A stretch of 64,000 nucleotides of DNA from Apostichopus japonicus (taxonomy: Eukaryota > Echinodermata > Holothuroidea > Aspidochirotida > Stichopodidae): assembly GCF_037975245.1 (NCBI RefSeq), contig NC_092572.1, forward strand, positions 3,759,501 to 3,823,500, read 5' to 3'. The position numbers and the translations under genes are program-made. Below the pieces are notes generated by a model, which saw only the letters and a program-made list of their open reading frames with translations, was not told the DNA's origin and did not search any database. Each line of letters starts with the position of its first letter. Positions within the stretch are counted from its first letter, which is position 1. Shown piece after piece: positions 24,929 through 35,809 of this stretch.

Positions 24929-25307
24929 CAGTGGCGGAGCGTCCATACAGTCAGGGGGCGGATGCCCCCCCCCCCCCCGACGGACTCAAATGGACTGCTG
25001 GCGCCCTTTTCAGCTCTTTACCACTTTTTACTTATTCGCGATTATTGACTTTTTTAATGCGCTCTCATCTACCTATCGTCACATTTTGATGATGTAATTT
25101 GGCGATGACACATATTTATTCTTCGTTTATCTGCAAATTAGCAAGGCCCGGAAAGATCATTTCCGGCGATCTAGGGAGTATCTTTATTCACAAAATTTCT
25201 GTACGCTACGCGCCAACCAGTGGTGGCGCTCCGCTTCGATAGTGTCGAAAGCGCCCCTGCAGACCACTCTCGCCCCTCCTGACCAATACTCCTAGCTCCG
25301 CCCACTA
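24929..25307. mobile_element. hAT-type MITE, 379 bp, exact TSD
   Basis: It starts cagtggcggagcgtcc and ends gctccgcccacta. The exact duplication gttatagg is at 24921-24928 and 25308-25315. The same family is at 46667-47218 (inverted and longer). The hairpin module is at 25201-25243. Copy B lacks it (43805-43845). Confidence 0.92.
25201..25243 (+). repeat. GC-rich hairpin module (copy 3)
   Basis: gtacgctacgcgccaaccag, then tggtggcgctccgcttcgat and agt, preceded by the extended core 'atttccggcgatctaggga' at 25158-25177. Confidence 0.85.
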
Positions 25308-25955
25308 GTTATAGGAAACATTTCCTGTCATAGAAATAGTAACAATAAAATGAAACTCTACGTGCACTGTATTCGTTGTTCGATTGAAGGTGGTCATTTA
25401 AGCATTAGGTTATGACTAAAGCCCTCGATTCCTGCGAATAAATTTGCAGTAGTGTGTTCGTTGAGTTAGCTGCCCTAATGCAAAGCTGACATATTGTGCG
25501 ATGTAGACCTATCGAGTTTTAAAAGTGCAAGTCATCTTCGTCAAGTGTTGAATTGGTGGGTTTCATAAAAGTAAACTAACAATTTGTCTCAGTCGTGATA
25601 ATAAAACTTTAAGAATAAAATCTTCACACTTGCTGTATTGAAAATGAATTTTAAAGTAATTACAGCTTTGCAGGGAAAACATTTTCTTACAATTCTGTTG
25701 AATAATTATTATGCTGTGATGTTGAAATACCGTTAGTTCATTGCTTAAAATTTAGGAGGTGCGACACTATTCAGGGTTGGGACTCTTAGAATTGCGATTA
25801 CTAGACCACAATTGGGTGGGTTTAGTGATCAATAAATAGATTTAGTTGTTTAGTTTGTTACTTCGAAAGATCACATTATTAATGTCAATAGTCCTACATG
25901 AACGCAATCATTAGTAATAGGATTCTTAAAGAATATTTATTGCATGTCGTCTTTG

Positions 25956-25957
<2 letters not shown>

Positions 25958-25986
<29 letters not shown>

Positions 25987-26008
25987 GTGTGTGTATGTAT
26001 GTGTGTGT

Positions 26009-26060
<52 letters not shown>
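25958..26060. repeat. TA/TG microsatellite
   Basis: (TA)n interrupted by a (TG)n segment at 25986-26011. The open frame over it encodes only IY repeats and is spurious. Confidence 0.95.
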
Positions 26061-26062
<2 letters not shown>

Positions 26063-26325
26063 TCTATGTGACGATGCATCTTATATACACTATAACTCGA
26101 CAAGGAAATGATGGATCAGTGTTATGCTTCGTGGGCAGATGGCCCAAGGTGCTCATCCATGAATATTAATGATGTTATTGTGTAAAAAGTCAAAATCTTC
26201 AAATTGCAATAATTCTGCAACTGGAAGTTGCATTTCTTTAAAACTAGGCCAATATCTTTGGTTGCTGGTTTCCACAAAGAGCTTGTGATATCATCATTGC
26301 CTGATGTGTCCTCTTTAACATCAGT

Positions 26326-26470
26326 ATGGACTTGAAGGAGCCACACTTAGACCCCCAGCTTGACCAACAGGTTCAACCAGACCCAGATGAAGCTGGGACA
26401 GCACCTGATAATGTCCATGGGGCAGCTGTCCGGGCAGATATAATTACTTATTTGTTCACCAAAATGATCG
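26326..26470 (+). pseudogene. PIF/Harbinger transposase (HARBI1-like) C-terminal remnant
   Basis: The plus-strand frame has an acidic, proline-rich stretch (DPQLDQQVQPDPDEAG) followed by HGAAVRADIITYLFTKM. The 'GAAVR..II..(Y/L)F' ending is characteristic of the tail of HARBI1-like nucleases after the DDE domain. A pyrimidine-poor 'acatcag' lies just before the ATG and might be an old splice acceptor. No upstream DDE domain was found. About 0.8 kb downstream, on the other strand, a MYB/SANT-like frame (27269-28072) supplies the second protein typical of Harbinger elements. Confidence 0.5.
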
Positions 26471-27268
26471 TCTCATACCTTCTTCTAACCCTTCCCCTAC
26501 GTACCCTTGTTAACTTTGAAAGAAGCAAATTAGTTTGGGCTGTACTCAGTGTCAACAAAGAATATGAATGTCATGTCAAACATACATTTTGCATTTTGTA
26601 AGTACCCATGCATTCTACACAAAAAAAAACAGTTTTCACATTTTGACATATATAATAGCTTAACATCGCATTTGAATTCAATTTAAGTTATGTTAACCAT
26701 CAACTTTGTTCCAGTTGTACATCCGATAGAAATTTGATATCTTGAACAGATAGTTTATAAGCTAAAAATAAGTATATAAATTTGACCTCAATGCTGTTAG
26801 ATAATTGATAGTTCAAAAATGACAATCAACTCAAAGATTGTCGGAAAGGAAGTAACCAATCCTTGATCATTAATATTGTCTACAATTACTTCCTCTCAGA
26901 TGTTTTTCCAATTCAATTAGTAGTTCTTTAGCTTCCTTCACTTGTATAGGCAATAAAGCTACTTTAGTAAAGAACCAATATATTCCACGTTGAAGAGTAC
27001 ACTAGAGTGCAGGTTGCATAATGATAGCAGTTAGGCAGTATAACTGGCTTCTTTGGCCTGGAATGAATCTCTTCAGAAATCTTCTCCAGTTTAGATTACT
27101 TGATGACATTGTTTATGACAAGAGGATCATTAATTAATGTGACCTAATGTTCTAAAGCCTATGAGGCAGCTGGGATGAATGAAAGGTCTTGGCAACCAGG
27201 AGTTTACTAAAGATTTCTACACACTTGTTTAACAGCAATACATAGCAATATTATACTATTAAACCTTA

Positions 27269-28072
27269 TCAGACACAGAAAAAACTGTGGTAGGGGGGTA
27301 TGTATTTTGAAGTTACTTTTCGTGACCAAGGGCTGCTGAGATGATTTGAAGTACAGAAAGAATGCCTTTTTTGCAACATCAAATTCTCTCTGCAGAGCTC
27401 AAGCTTTTCCCTTTCAATCTTGATTATCTCTTCTTGTAATGAGATATCCCTCAATTCGTTGTCAGATTGTGGGGACGTCTCGGGGGGGGGGGGACATCTA
27501 CAGGAGAAAGGTGTGACTGCCTGATTGGTGTCAATTCTGTTGGTGGTGAATCCTGTGATGACTCGCTCAAAGCAGTCAAAGGGTCGGTCACTGATGTCCC
27601 CAGAGCATTGACACCATCTCTGGCATGGGGGCCATTGCTGTAATCAGCTGCTGGCCCTTCACCTACAATTAAATGATATGAACAATTGTTATCGATGCGT
27701 TTACCATATATCAAGAAAACCAGACAAAGTATGATGGATGTGAGTTATGCCATAAATGCATTAACCTGTTGCATGTTTAGCCCTTTGATATTTGTTGGCC
27801 AACATCTTCAGATCTGACCACTTCTGTTTAATTTCTGAAGCATTTTTCTCTGAGACGCCTCCTGCAACCCTGATGGAATGTGCGGCGTTATTTTCTATCT
27901 TCTACCTGTTTGTTTCTTTCTTCTGAATAAATTTCCACATCTTATTTCCATGTTGTGCGATATCAAGATTTCACTTCTCTTTATCCGTTTACATGATGAC
28001 ACAGCATGAGGTGTTATTACTGGCAATCTTTTCAGCTTCAAATAGTGTCAAATCGTACACGCACTCACTCAT
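27269..28072 (-). pseudogene. MYB/SANT-like DNA-binding protein remnant (Harbinger-associated type)
   Basis: Minus strand: an ATG at 28072 opens a short frame with stops. Then SEKNASEIKQKWSDLKMLAN at about 27860-27795 matches the third helix of MYB/SANT-like (Myb_DNA-bind_5 type) domains. A donor (caacag|gttaat) near 27765 and an acceptor (attgtag) at 27663 define an intron whose phases agree. The second exon runs through EGPAADYSNGPHARDGV and a proline run over a poly-G tract. One base change in that homopolymer moves the frame into ELRDISLQEEIIKIEREKLE, the C-terminal amphipathic helix typical of this family. Upstream stops (27905-28000) plus the homopolymer shift argue for a decayed gene, though the latter could be an assembly error. 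Confidence 0.65.
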
Positions 28073-28079
28073 GGTATTA

Positions 28080-29090
28080 TTTATATATATATTCCAAACA
28101 GATACGCAGTATAGAACATATTCTCAAGTCCCAAAATTTTGCTGAGTGCTTTTTTTTTTTGGCTGCACAATGAAAGCTTGCATGTATCTTAAAAAGCAAA
28201 ATCATTGTATGTTAATTATTCAAACTAAAACACACCTTTGATTCATGCTCTGTCAACACTACATGCAAAATGTACATATTGTATTCAATTTGAAGAAGAA
28301 AAAAAGCTTCCGAATGCTAAGTTTGGTGTGCTTAGGCTTTAAAAAGTCTTACTTTCTGTGAGCAATGTCCAGCTCAACCAAACAATTTATCACGATTTTC
28401 AAATTGGCAAACTGGCAAAGCACAAACATTTTTTTGTTGAGAAAATTCTTCTTTCTGTTTTTTTTTTCTGTTGAGTTAGACTAGGAAAAAAATTGTTCTG
28501 TGAAAAATTCTCAAGTTATCTTTAACGACTCAAGAACACTGTGCTCTAAATTCAATGAGACAGCCTTGCCAATACCAGGCTAGACCCCGTGACCTCTATT
28601 TGGAGTCCCAACAGTCAATGGATATAGGCTAGCAGTGCACGCAGCTGCTCAGCCCATTAAACAGCTTTAATTGTAATAACTTAATAATGGCAGATAAAAT
28701 GCCGTCAACGGCAGATCTTTCCATGTTATTGAGTCGAAACAAACAACAAACCAATGCAATAAGAACTTGCAACTGTCATTCCTGAAAAGATTGTGGTTAA
28801 ATATTTATTCTGACCCATTTTATCTGATATTTACTCACCATTTTGATGACATATAATGCGCCAACAGGTTGTTCTCTGTGTCAAAACTTCGGAGACATAA
28901 GTGACTTGAGGTCACGAAAGGTCAAAGTAGCCTCGTCCACTAACCATTACTTAATTAAAATCAAGCGTAACGTAAACTTGATTTTGTGGAACACGATTTT
29001 ACGATCGAACTTACGCTACGATCTATCGGATGAGAATCGAACTTAAGTTTGAACTTAATATCAAGCGTTAATAAGTTAGTCTTTGTGGAA
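28080..29090. other. No gene recognised
   Basis: AT-rich. 28940-29095 contains short inverted phrases around 'aatcaagcgt' that may be a MITE edge, not resolved. Confidence 0.4.
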
Positions 29091-29103
29091 CGTGGCCCTG
29101 GTG

Positions 29104-29314
29104 TGACCACAGCTGCGCGCGCTATGATACTGCCACAGCTGCGCGTGCTATTTTCCTGCCACACCTGCGCGTGTTATTCTCCTGCCACAGCTGCGCGTGC
29201 TATTCTCCTGCCACAGCTGCGCGTCCTATTGTCCTGCCACACCTGCGCGTGCTATTGTTCCCACAGCTGCGCGTGTAATTCCCCTGTCACAGCTGCGCTT
29301 GCTATTCTCCTGCA
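29104..29314. repeat. Minisatellite, about 26-bp unit, nine copies
   Basis: The unit ccacagctgcgcgtgctatt plus 'ctcctg' repeats with small changes; each unit carries a CAGCTG E-box palindrome and a GCGCG core. The open frame across it is periodic and spurious. Confidence 0.9.
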
Positions 29315-29319
29315 TAGAC

Positions 29320-30430
29320 AATGTTTTTCAAACACTCACAGCCTAAAGATTTATCTATGTCACTTAATTGTGTTAGTAGCACGATGTGTCTGATATGATA
29401 ATGTATTTGTCCACAAAGTAAATGATTATATGCAAAAATAACTTGGGGTTCTTTTTAAGGACTGGGAGGGGGGAGGTATGGGTCACTTTTAATCACGAGA
29501 TCTTGGCAAGCCTCGTGATATAAATAGACCGGGATGGATACCGACAAAAAAATAGTCCTATATAAATAGAAATAATTTAAAAAAAAATAAGCTGTTCGAT
29601 ATGATGAATTGAGTTGTGCTATATTTCTGTCATTGCATATGCATGTCGAAACGCCATTTACACTACTATTAATAACATATACCGACTCAAACAAAATAAC
29701 TCACATATGAGTTGTATATCCAAAGACAGTGTTTGATAATGAGGGAGACTTCATGCTGTTTTGATGTAATATATGGAATAACTTAACACCCCCCCCCCCA
29801 CTCCCTCCCCTCAAGAAAAAAATGGGTGTATTCATTTCAAACACTGCATACTATACATTTGTTTTCATATTGTGACATGTGCCGCTGGGTGACAACGGTG
29901 TAATATATCATAGAAAGTCATCACCACTCATTACCAATAAATTGAGGTAATTTTACTTCAATAATTCTTTCACTTCTTTCAGTACAGCCATGCCCTGACT
30001 TATACTTTTTACTTAAAAATCTTACTTATACATCTGTGTATCTTACAAAATGCATTTCACGTCACACGCACAGTTAGTTTATGCAGGGAGCTGCTACTCT
30101 AACTAGCAGCTCCCTGGTTTATGTATCAATATCCATGTAACCTAGGTTGGATACCAATGCTTGTATGTTGATGTCATAGTATGTTATAGCTATAAGCAAT
30201 AATGGGTTGAAATTAACTAGTAGTGGTATAATCTAATAGAAGTAAAATAGCAATTTTGTTTGTACTCTGTCCACAATCTCTTTTGCAACTGAGAAAGGCT
30301 GATGGATGTTTAAGGCTACATGCTTACAGAGTAGCTGCTTCGCAATTTTATGTTTAGATTTTTCAACAACAATTTCCTACTTCACAGACATCGACAGCCT
30401 TAACAAGACTTGCGTTGCATATCCTTGTTT
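29320..30430. other. No gene; one short hairpin
   Basis: Poly-C/poly-G tracts and AT-rich sequence. A hairpin at 30084-30116 (arms cagggagctgct and agcagctccctg) is the only structured item seen. Confidence 0.45.
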
Positions 30431-30439
30431 TATATGATA

Positions 30440-30610
30440 TATTACTCAAGGAGGGAAGGTTCGACGAATCTCATATTTAGTATGTGGTTGTGACATGTTC
30501 AGTAAAAGATTTTAATAAGGTCAAAGGTCATTTGGAGTCACCAGACGCCAAATTGTGGAAACCTTGTTTTAGTTACCGTATCTCCCACCTCCAGTCTATC
30601 AGATAACATG
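30440..30610. repeat. Single copy of the 147-bp AGGTCA repeat
   Basis: Matches 4440-4620 closely, including a perfect aggtcaaaggtca at 30518-30530 and 'agttaccgtatctccca'. Confidence 0.85.
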
Positions 30611-30689
30611 TACGCCTGATACTAATAGGAGGCTGTACGGTAAACAACTTTTAATATGTTATAGGCTATGCATATACGCTGTAAATTTT

Positions 30690-30950
30690 GGAACTCAAGT
30701 AAAACGAGTGTCTAGACAAAGGACCAGCATAAAAATACTGCACTTTTAATCTGATTCCATTGAACCCCTTTCAACATGTGTAAAGATACGCTGTGAATGT
30801 CGGAAATCAAGTAACGTAACACGAGTGTCGAGACAAAATGCCAGCATAAAACATGCCCTTGAAACTTATTAACTTGAACCATGAAATGATGTCTGGATAT
30901 GTTGTGAATGTCGGCAATCAAGTCTTGTGGTAGCTTTCCGCAAACTTCAT
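30690..30950. repeat. Dispersed repeat, inverted relative to 6875-7100
   Basis: Three imperfect units carry 'aatcaagta...acgagtgtc(t/g)agaca' and 'ccagcataaa'. Confidence 0.55.
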
Positions 30951-31089
30951 AGATTGCCTCAAATCATAACTTTCTGTGATAAAACAGTTATTCAAATATG
31001 ACGTTAACAATATCGTTAACAACGTCCTCGGGGTTGTAGCAACTATCATGTAAATATCGTTAACAACGTGATTTTGTTCAACTAAACAG

Positions 31090-34000
31090 GTTGTTAAAGG
31101 CATTGAAGACTCGCCCCAAACCGCGTGCCGGGCTCTGAAAAAGTTAACTTTCCGTTGATTGCAAATGACGTTTTCTTCTTGTCGCTACAAAATGCAGACA
31201 GTAATGAAACCTGATACCTTGTTATCTTTTATCTAGACCTGAGATGTCCATTGCTGCTATGTACACTGTATTGTGGGTAATGACCGTAGCTGTGTGTATT
31301 GACTGTACACTAGTGTATAATTACCGACGGTAGCAAGCTGTGTGTGTATTTTCTGGGATCGATGGTGGTGTCTAACACGTCTGTTACACCTCATTCGAAA
31401 ATAGGTCAGATTACTGGCATGAGACGTTTCTTTGTGCGCGAGTCTTCACATCCTTTAACGATATTTACATGGCTGTTGCTACAAATCAGGACGTAAGTTT
31501 AGACAACGGAAGTAAAGAAATCAACGTGAGTTTGAGCAACATCGTGGTAAAACAACGTGGTAAAACAGCAGCAACAACTTTAGTTTTGACCCAAAAAAAC
31601 TTATTTCAGGCAACGACATAAGTTTGCCCTTTTTGCGTTCCATATTTTCGCGTTCCATAATTTTACGACCAAGGAATGTCAATGGTTCTTCGGGGAACCA
31701 TATACAGAAAGAGAGAGAGAGGAAATTGTTCAAACCAGCAGGTTTTTCCCAGTTCATCAAGTTGTTGTATGTTACCTGAAGTGTGTTATAGTTAAAGACC
31801 GCAGAGAGCTATCATTTCAGCCTACCACATATAGGTGCGGAATGTCAGCGTGACTTCGCAATGGTAGGACTCCATAAATATAGTGATGTCTGTGATAACA
31901 CACAAACAGCGAAACGGGTTATTTGAAGAAAAAAATGGATTTGCTGAAAGTTACGATTTCTTTCAAGTGAGAAGGCAACTGGTATATAATATTGTAGTTC
32001 GGAGCTCAGTGTAGAGTAAACTATCAATAATTATGTGCAGTTGGTTGAATATTTTTTCTTAATAACATTCAGGGAAAGCTATATTAAGTGAGCTTTCTGA
32101 CTGTTCTTTAAATGATTATTCCAGCCACCCCACCCCACCCCAGCTCCGAGAACAAAACAACATGTCCATGACTTCTCAACTGCATTGAAAATGTTCGAAA
32201 ATGTATCTCATATTTTTATAACCTCTCACAATACCGATTGACATATTTTAGTTTATTAAACTACATGATCATGTGACCCGCATGTGACCCGCATGGGTGG
32301 GGGTCAACAAAGTTGAAAACAAGATTACAATCATAATCTCTTTATTACACATGATCGTATATCATAAGCTAGGCGTGTATAAAACCTGCATCCTTTTATG
32401 AATACCACCTCCTCTTCCCCAATGTTTCATTGCATTTGGCATGAAGACATTGACGTGGAAGGATCACATTTCGCTAGCACTCAGGCCATACATGTAATCA
32501 AACGATTTAAGACCTGTTTGACTCCTTAGCAAATATAAGTAGACTGTAAAATGTTGCCAATCATTTTCATTGACTAGATTGCCATATGTGTAACTAGCTC
32601 CGTACACTTTCGAAATATAATCTTAGTCACGTGTCCTAGGTTCCCATGATGTTGATCGATATGATATGGGGCCACTTTTTTTCATAAATTGGTTTCGTAT
32701 AAGTGGCGAAGGTGTCTACTTACTTGATGCCATTCGCGTATAGGCCATGGTACATAGGGCATTTATGTGCTCTGTTTTCAATTTCCGTGCAACTGATCGA
32801 GGGAGGGGCTAAATTGATCACAGAATGATGAATTAGGAGTTGCTAATCACAAATTGCTTTATCCCCACGTATGTTTGTGGTTAAGCGAGAAGAAAATTCA
32901 TGGAAAAGGGAGTTACATTACCATGCTTAAAACCCATATACCAGTTCCACTACTACTGTTTTACTAAAGTGAGAAAGTACACTAACACTGCAAGTTTCAT
33001 GGGAGTTCACTCATTTTTTTTTTATTTCAGACCTTGCATGAAATCATAAATGAATTATGACTGCTAAAATATGTTAGCTAATTAACCAATTGGTTAATTA
33101 GATTAATTAGTTAAAAAACATTGTTAACTAGTTAATTATCTTAATGCATTAATTATTAAAAATCCTACTAATTTATTAGCCACTTAATTAATTAAGGCCA
33201 TTTTAATCAGTTGAAAGGATTGATTATATATGGTAGGGAACAAAAAGGAAGGAAATTTCAAATAATCTTCAAAACTTCATCCACATCTTTGTTTGTATAT
33301 AGAGAAGTTGGACTGAGTAGGTTGTATAACATGGACTTCCTTTAAATAAAGATTTTCTCAATCGCCTTGAAAGAATGCTATACCCTCCCAAACCAAATTT
33401 GACTACAACTCAAACTATGAGCACTTTATTCATTCAAAAGTGAAATACTTTACCAAGCCTGATGACTCAAAAGACAGATGCTTATCCACTCTATTCGAGG
33501 TGCAAGAAGATGAGAGATACTACCTCCCCTGGACGACACGATACCATTCCTAGTTAAGTCCAAGCATTGCTAAAATAAGACTCCCTTTCATCAATTTTCC
33601 TGAAAGAATGCTTACATCCTTCCAAATACAATATTCACTATTAAATACAAAACAAACAAAAAAAACTACCACACTTCCGGGTGGGGACTGATACAGCACT
33701 CCAAGTAAAATACTCAATTTTCCTGAAATATGGCCACATCATCCCAAATACAATTTTTTCTAGTAATTTACAACAACAAAAAACTTCCAATCTCTGATCA
33801 TGAGCATTTCGTTCATTCGGAAAAATTAAATCCTTACCCATCCTGATGACTGCCAAGGCTGATTGTTTACCAGACAAAGTGAAATAATACTCAAAAGGAA
33901 ATTTGCTTGTTCTCTAATTTATTTCGTTGCTCATCTCTCTCTTTTTCTCTCTCTCTTTTACTCAGTCTTTTACAAGTTGTGTTTCGTATTATACTTATTT

Positions 34001-34500
34001 CTCACTCAACCTTTCTCTCTGAAGAACAGTTTACAACTGACCACTGTCTCTAAAAACACACTATTCAGTAACTCAATACAATACATGCTAATTTTACATA
34101 AACAAAAACAGAATGGTTGGGCAAACAATAGATGGCATTTTGAAAGCATTTGCCTATTTTCATAACATAGCAGGTGCAAAATTGTTAGACTACTTTACTC
34201 TCTAGAACATTCTCCCCTTCCATGAGGTACTCTACCTCAAGTATAAAAAACAAAAAAAAATTAATACATTTTACTCATACATTAACCATCAAGAATCTTT
34301 CTTCATTACTGCAAATCTATGTACAGTAAAATATTTTTGGAGTATTTATATCACATAATATTGAACTTATATATAACACTTTCTGTCTACATTCGACACA
34401 AACACATGGAAACACTTTTTAAAATTAAACATGTATGCTTATATGGTATGTTCTTATACCAACATTCACTGATACAAATGCAATAGATCTTGGACTGTGT
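31090..34500. other. No gene recognised; AT-rich with TTAATTAA palindromes
   Basis: 33070-33200 is dense in TTAATTAA/AATTAATT palindromes. 33240-33900 contains loosely repeated text ('cctgaaa...', 'catc(c/a)t(t)ccaaatacaat'). No protein family recognised. Confidence 0.4.
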
Positions 34501-35058
34501 CAGGCTTGGGGCGATTACATCTGAATGTAATCGATTACGATTACGATTACTTGAGAATGTATGATTACGATTACAATTACGATTACAGCCTAAAGTTGAA
34601 GTAATCGATTACGATTACATTGTAATGTAATCGTGATTACAATCATGATTACATTGTGGTTACTTGCACAATCCTCTGCATATCTGTTTAATATAACTCT
34701 CTGCTGGGAAAAAGGAAGGGCATTTACAGTATGGTATATTGAATATGTACTTCCCAGTACTTCTTAGTATAAGTTTATTGTGCTAGAGAATTCTAGAAGC
34801 AGGAATACTTCTTTGGTCACACTAAAAGCCAATAGTAAGAATTAGTTTTAATCATTTCTATTAATTTTGCCCTTCTCATTCAAATTTCACTGTAATCATA
34901 AATGTAATACGATTACGATTACTTTGCCCTTGTAATCGATTACGATTACGATTACTTTGTAATTTTCACAAAAGTAGTCGATTACTATTACGATTACTTC
35001 AAAAAATGTAATCGATTGTAATCGATTACGATTACTGATTACGATTACCCCAAGCCTG
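34501..35058. mobile_element. hAT-type MITE with GATTAC arrays, 558 bp
   Basis: It starts caggcttggggcgatta and ends gattaccccaagcctg. The exact 8-bp duplication gactgtgt is at 34493-34500 and 35059-35066. Both inner flanks are built of GATTAC/GTAATC hexamers with repeated TAATCGATTA palindromes (34525-34665 and 34900-35050). The centre is ordinary AT-rich DNA. No coding. Confidence 0.93.
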
Positions 35059-35183
35059 GACTGTGTACAGTCTGAAGGGAATTTATAACCGCTTCTAAGT
35101 AAAATTTACTTTACCACAAAAACTTAACTTAATCTAGGATTTCCACACGACAAATCTTTGTAATGTTTCTCAAATAAACAACT

Positions 35184-35804
35184 CTAAACTAAATAGGCAT
35201 GCTTATAGCTTTTACAGGAGCCACCTTCGCTTTTGAAGCTACTAGCTGCACTCTGATTCCATTTACCCCCATGGTTGTTAAATAAACCACAGCTGCATAT
35301 GCATCACTCGAAGCATTACAAAACACATGCATTCTTTGGTCTGCGTTACCCTTTGGGCACAAGCATATTCCAATATCAATTTTGTCTAAATTAACTAAAT
35401 TTTCCAACCACCTTCTGATTTCAGATTCTAGACCCCCTACATTAAGATCATCCCAATCAAGTCCTTTTTCCCCAATTATTTTGCATTCAAATATTAGCTA
35501 CTACTATAATAGGCCCAATAATTCCAAGAGGGTCAAACACTGATGATAGCTTGCTTAAAACAATTTGTTTGGTTAAGGTTTCAACATTACTAACCATTAC
35601 TGGCTTCTTAAGTTGAAATTTGTCTGACTCTGCATGCCAAGTCAATCCTAAGGTCTTTGTTGACGGCAACCTCTGTCTAGTTTTATCAACTGACTTAGCC
35701 CTATGTTCCTTTGGAATCCCTTCTAAAAGCGTCTTTGAGTTTGATATCCATTTCATGGGTTTCATGCCCGCTTGGCCCCGTAGAGCAACCAACTGGGTAT
35801 ACAA
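35184..35804 (-). pseudogene. BEL/Pao retrotransposon pol fragment
   Basis: Minus strand, first frame (35804-35487): MKPMKWISNSKTLLEGIPKE, later TKTLGLTWHAESDKFQLKKP and SKLSSVFDPLGIIGPIIVVA. This is the region after the reverse transcriptase in BEL/Pao polyproteins (Pao/A17-type linker). A frame change at about 35480 leads into KKGLDWDDLNVGGLESEIRR, then HVFCNASSDAYAAVVYL (RNase H-like) and VQLVASKAKVAPVKAISMP. It ends at a stop where intact elements read IPRLEL. RT, integrase and LTRs are missing. The BEL/Pao assignment is firm; it is clearly defective. Confidence 0.85.
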
Positions 35805-35809
35805 TTCTT

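Larger units (their letters stand above)
22455..26265 (+). repeat. Segmental duplication, copy A (pairs with 40673-45215)
   Basis: Collinear, same-strand blocks match copy B: 22455-22645 with 40673-40862, 22765-22815 with 40861-40909, 22938-23150 with 41345-41570, 24298-24450 with 43538-43700, 24810-24928 with 43705-43805, 25308-25870 with 43845-44465, and 25895-26265 with 44815-45215. Identity by eye is roughly 80-90 percent inside blocks. Copy A has two extra hAT insertions (24451-24809, 24929-25307), a foldback (22815-22918) and a TA microsatellite. No gene was recognised in either copy. Confidence 0.85.
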
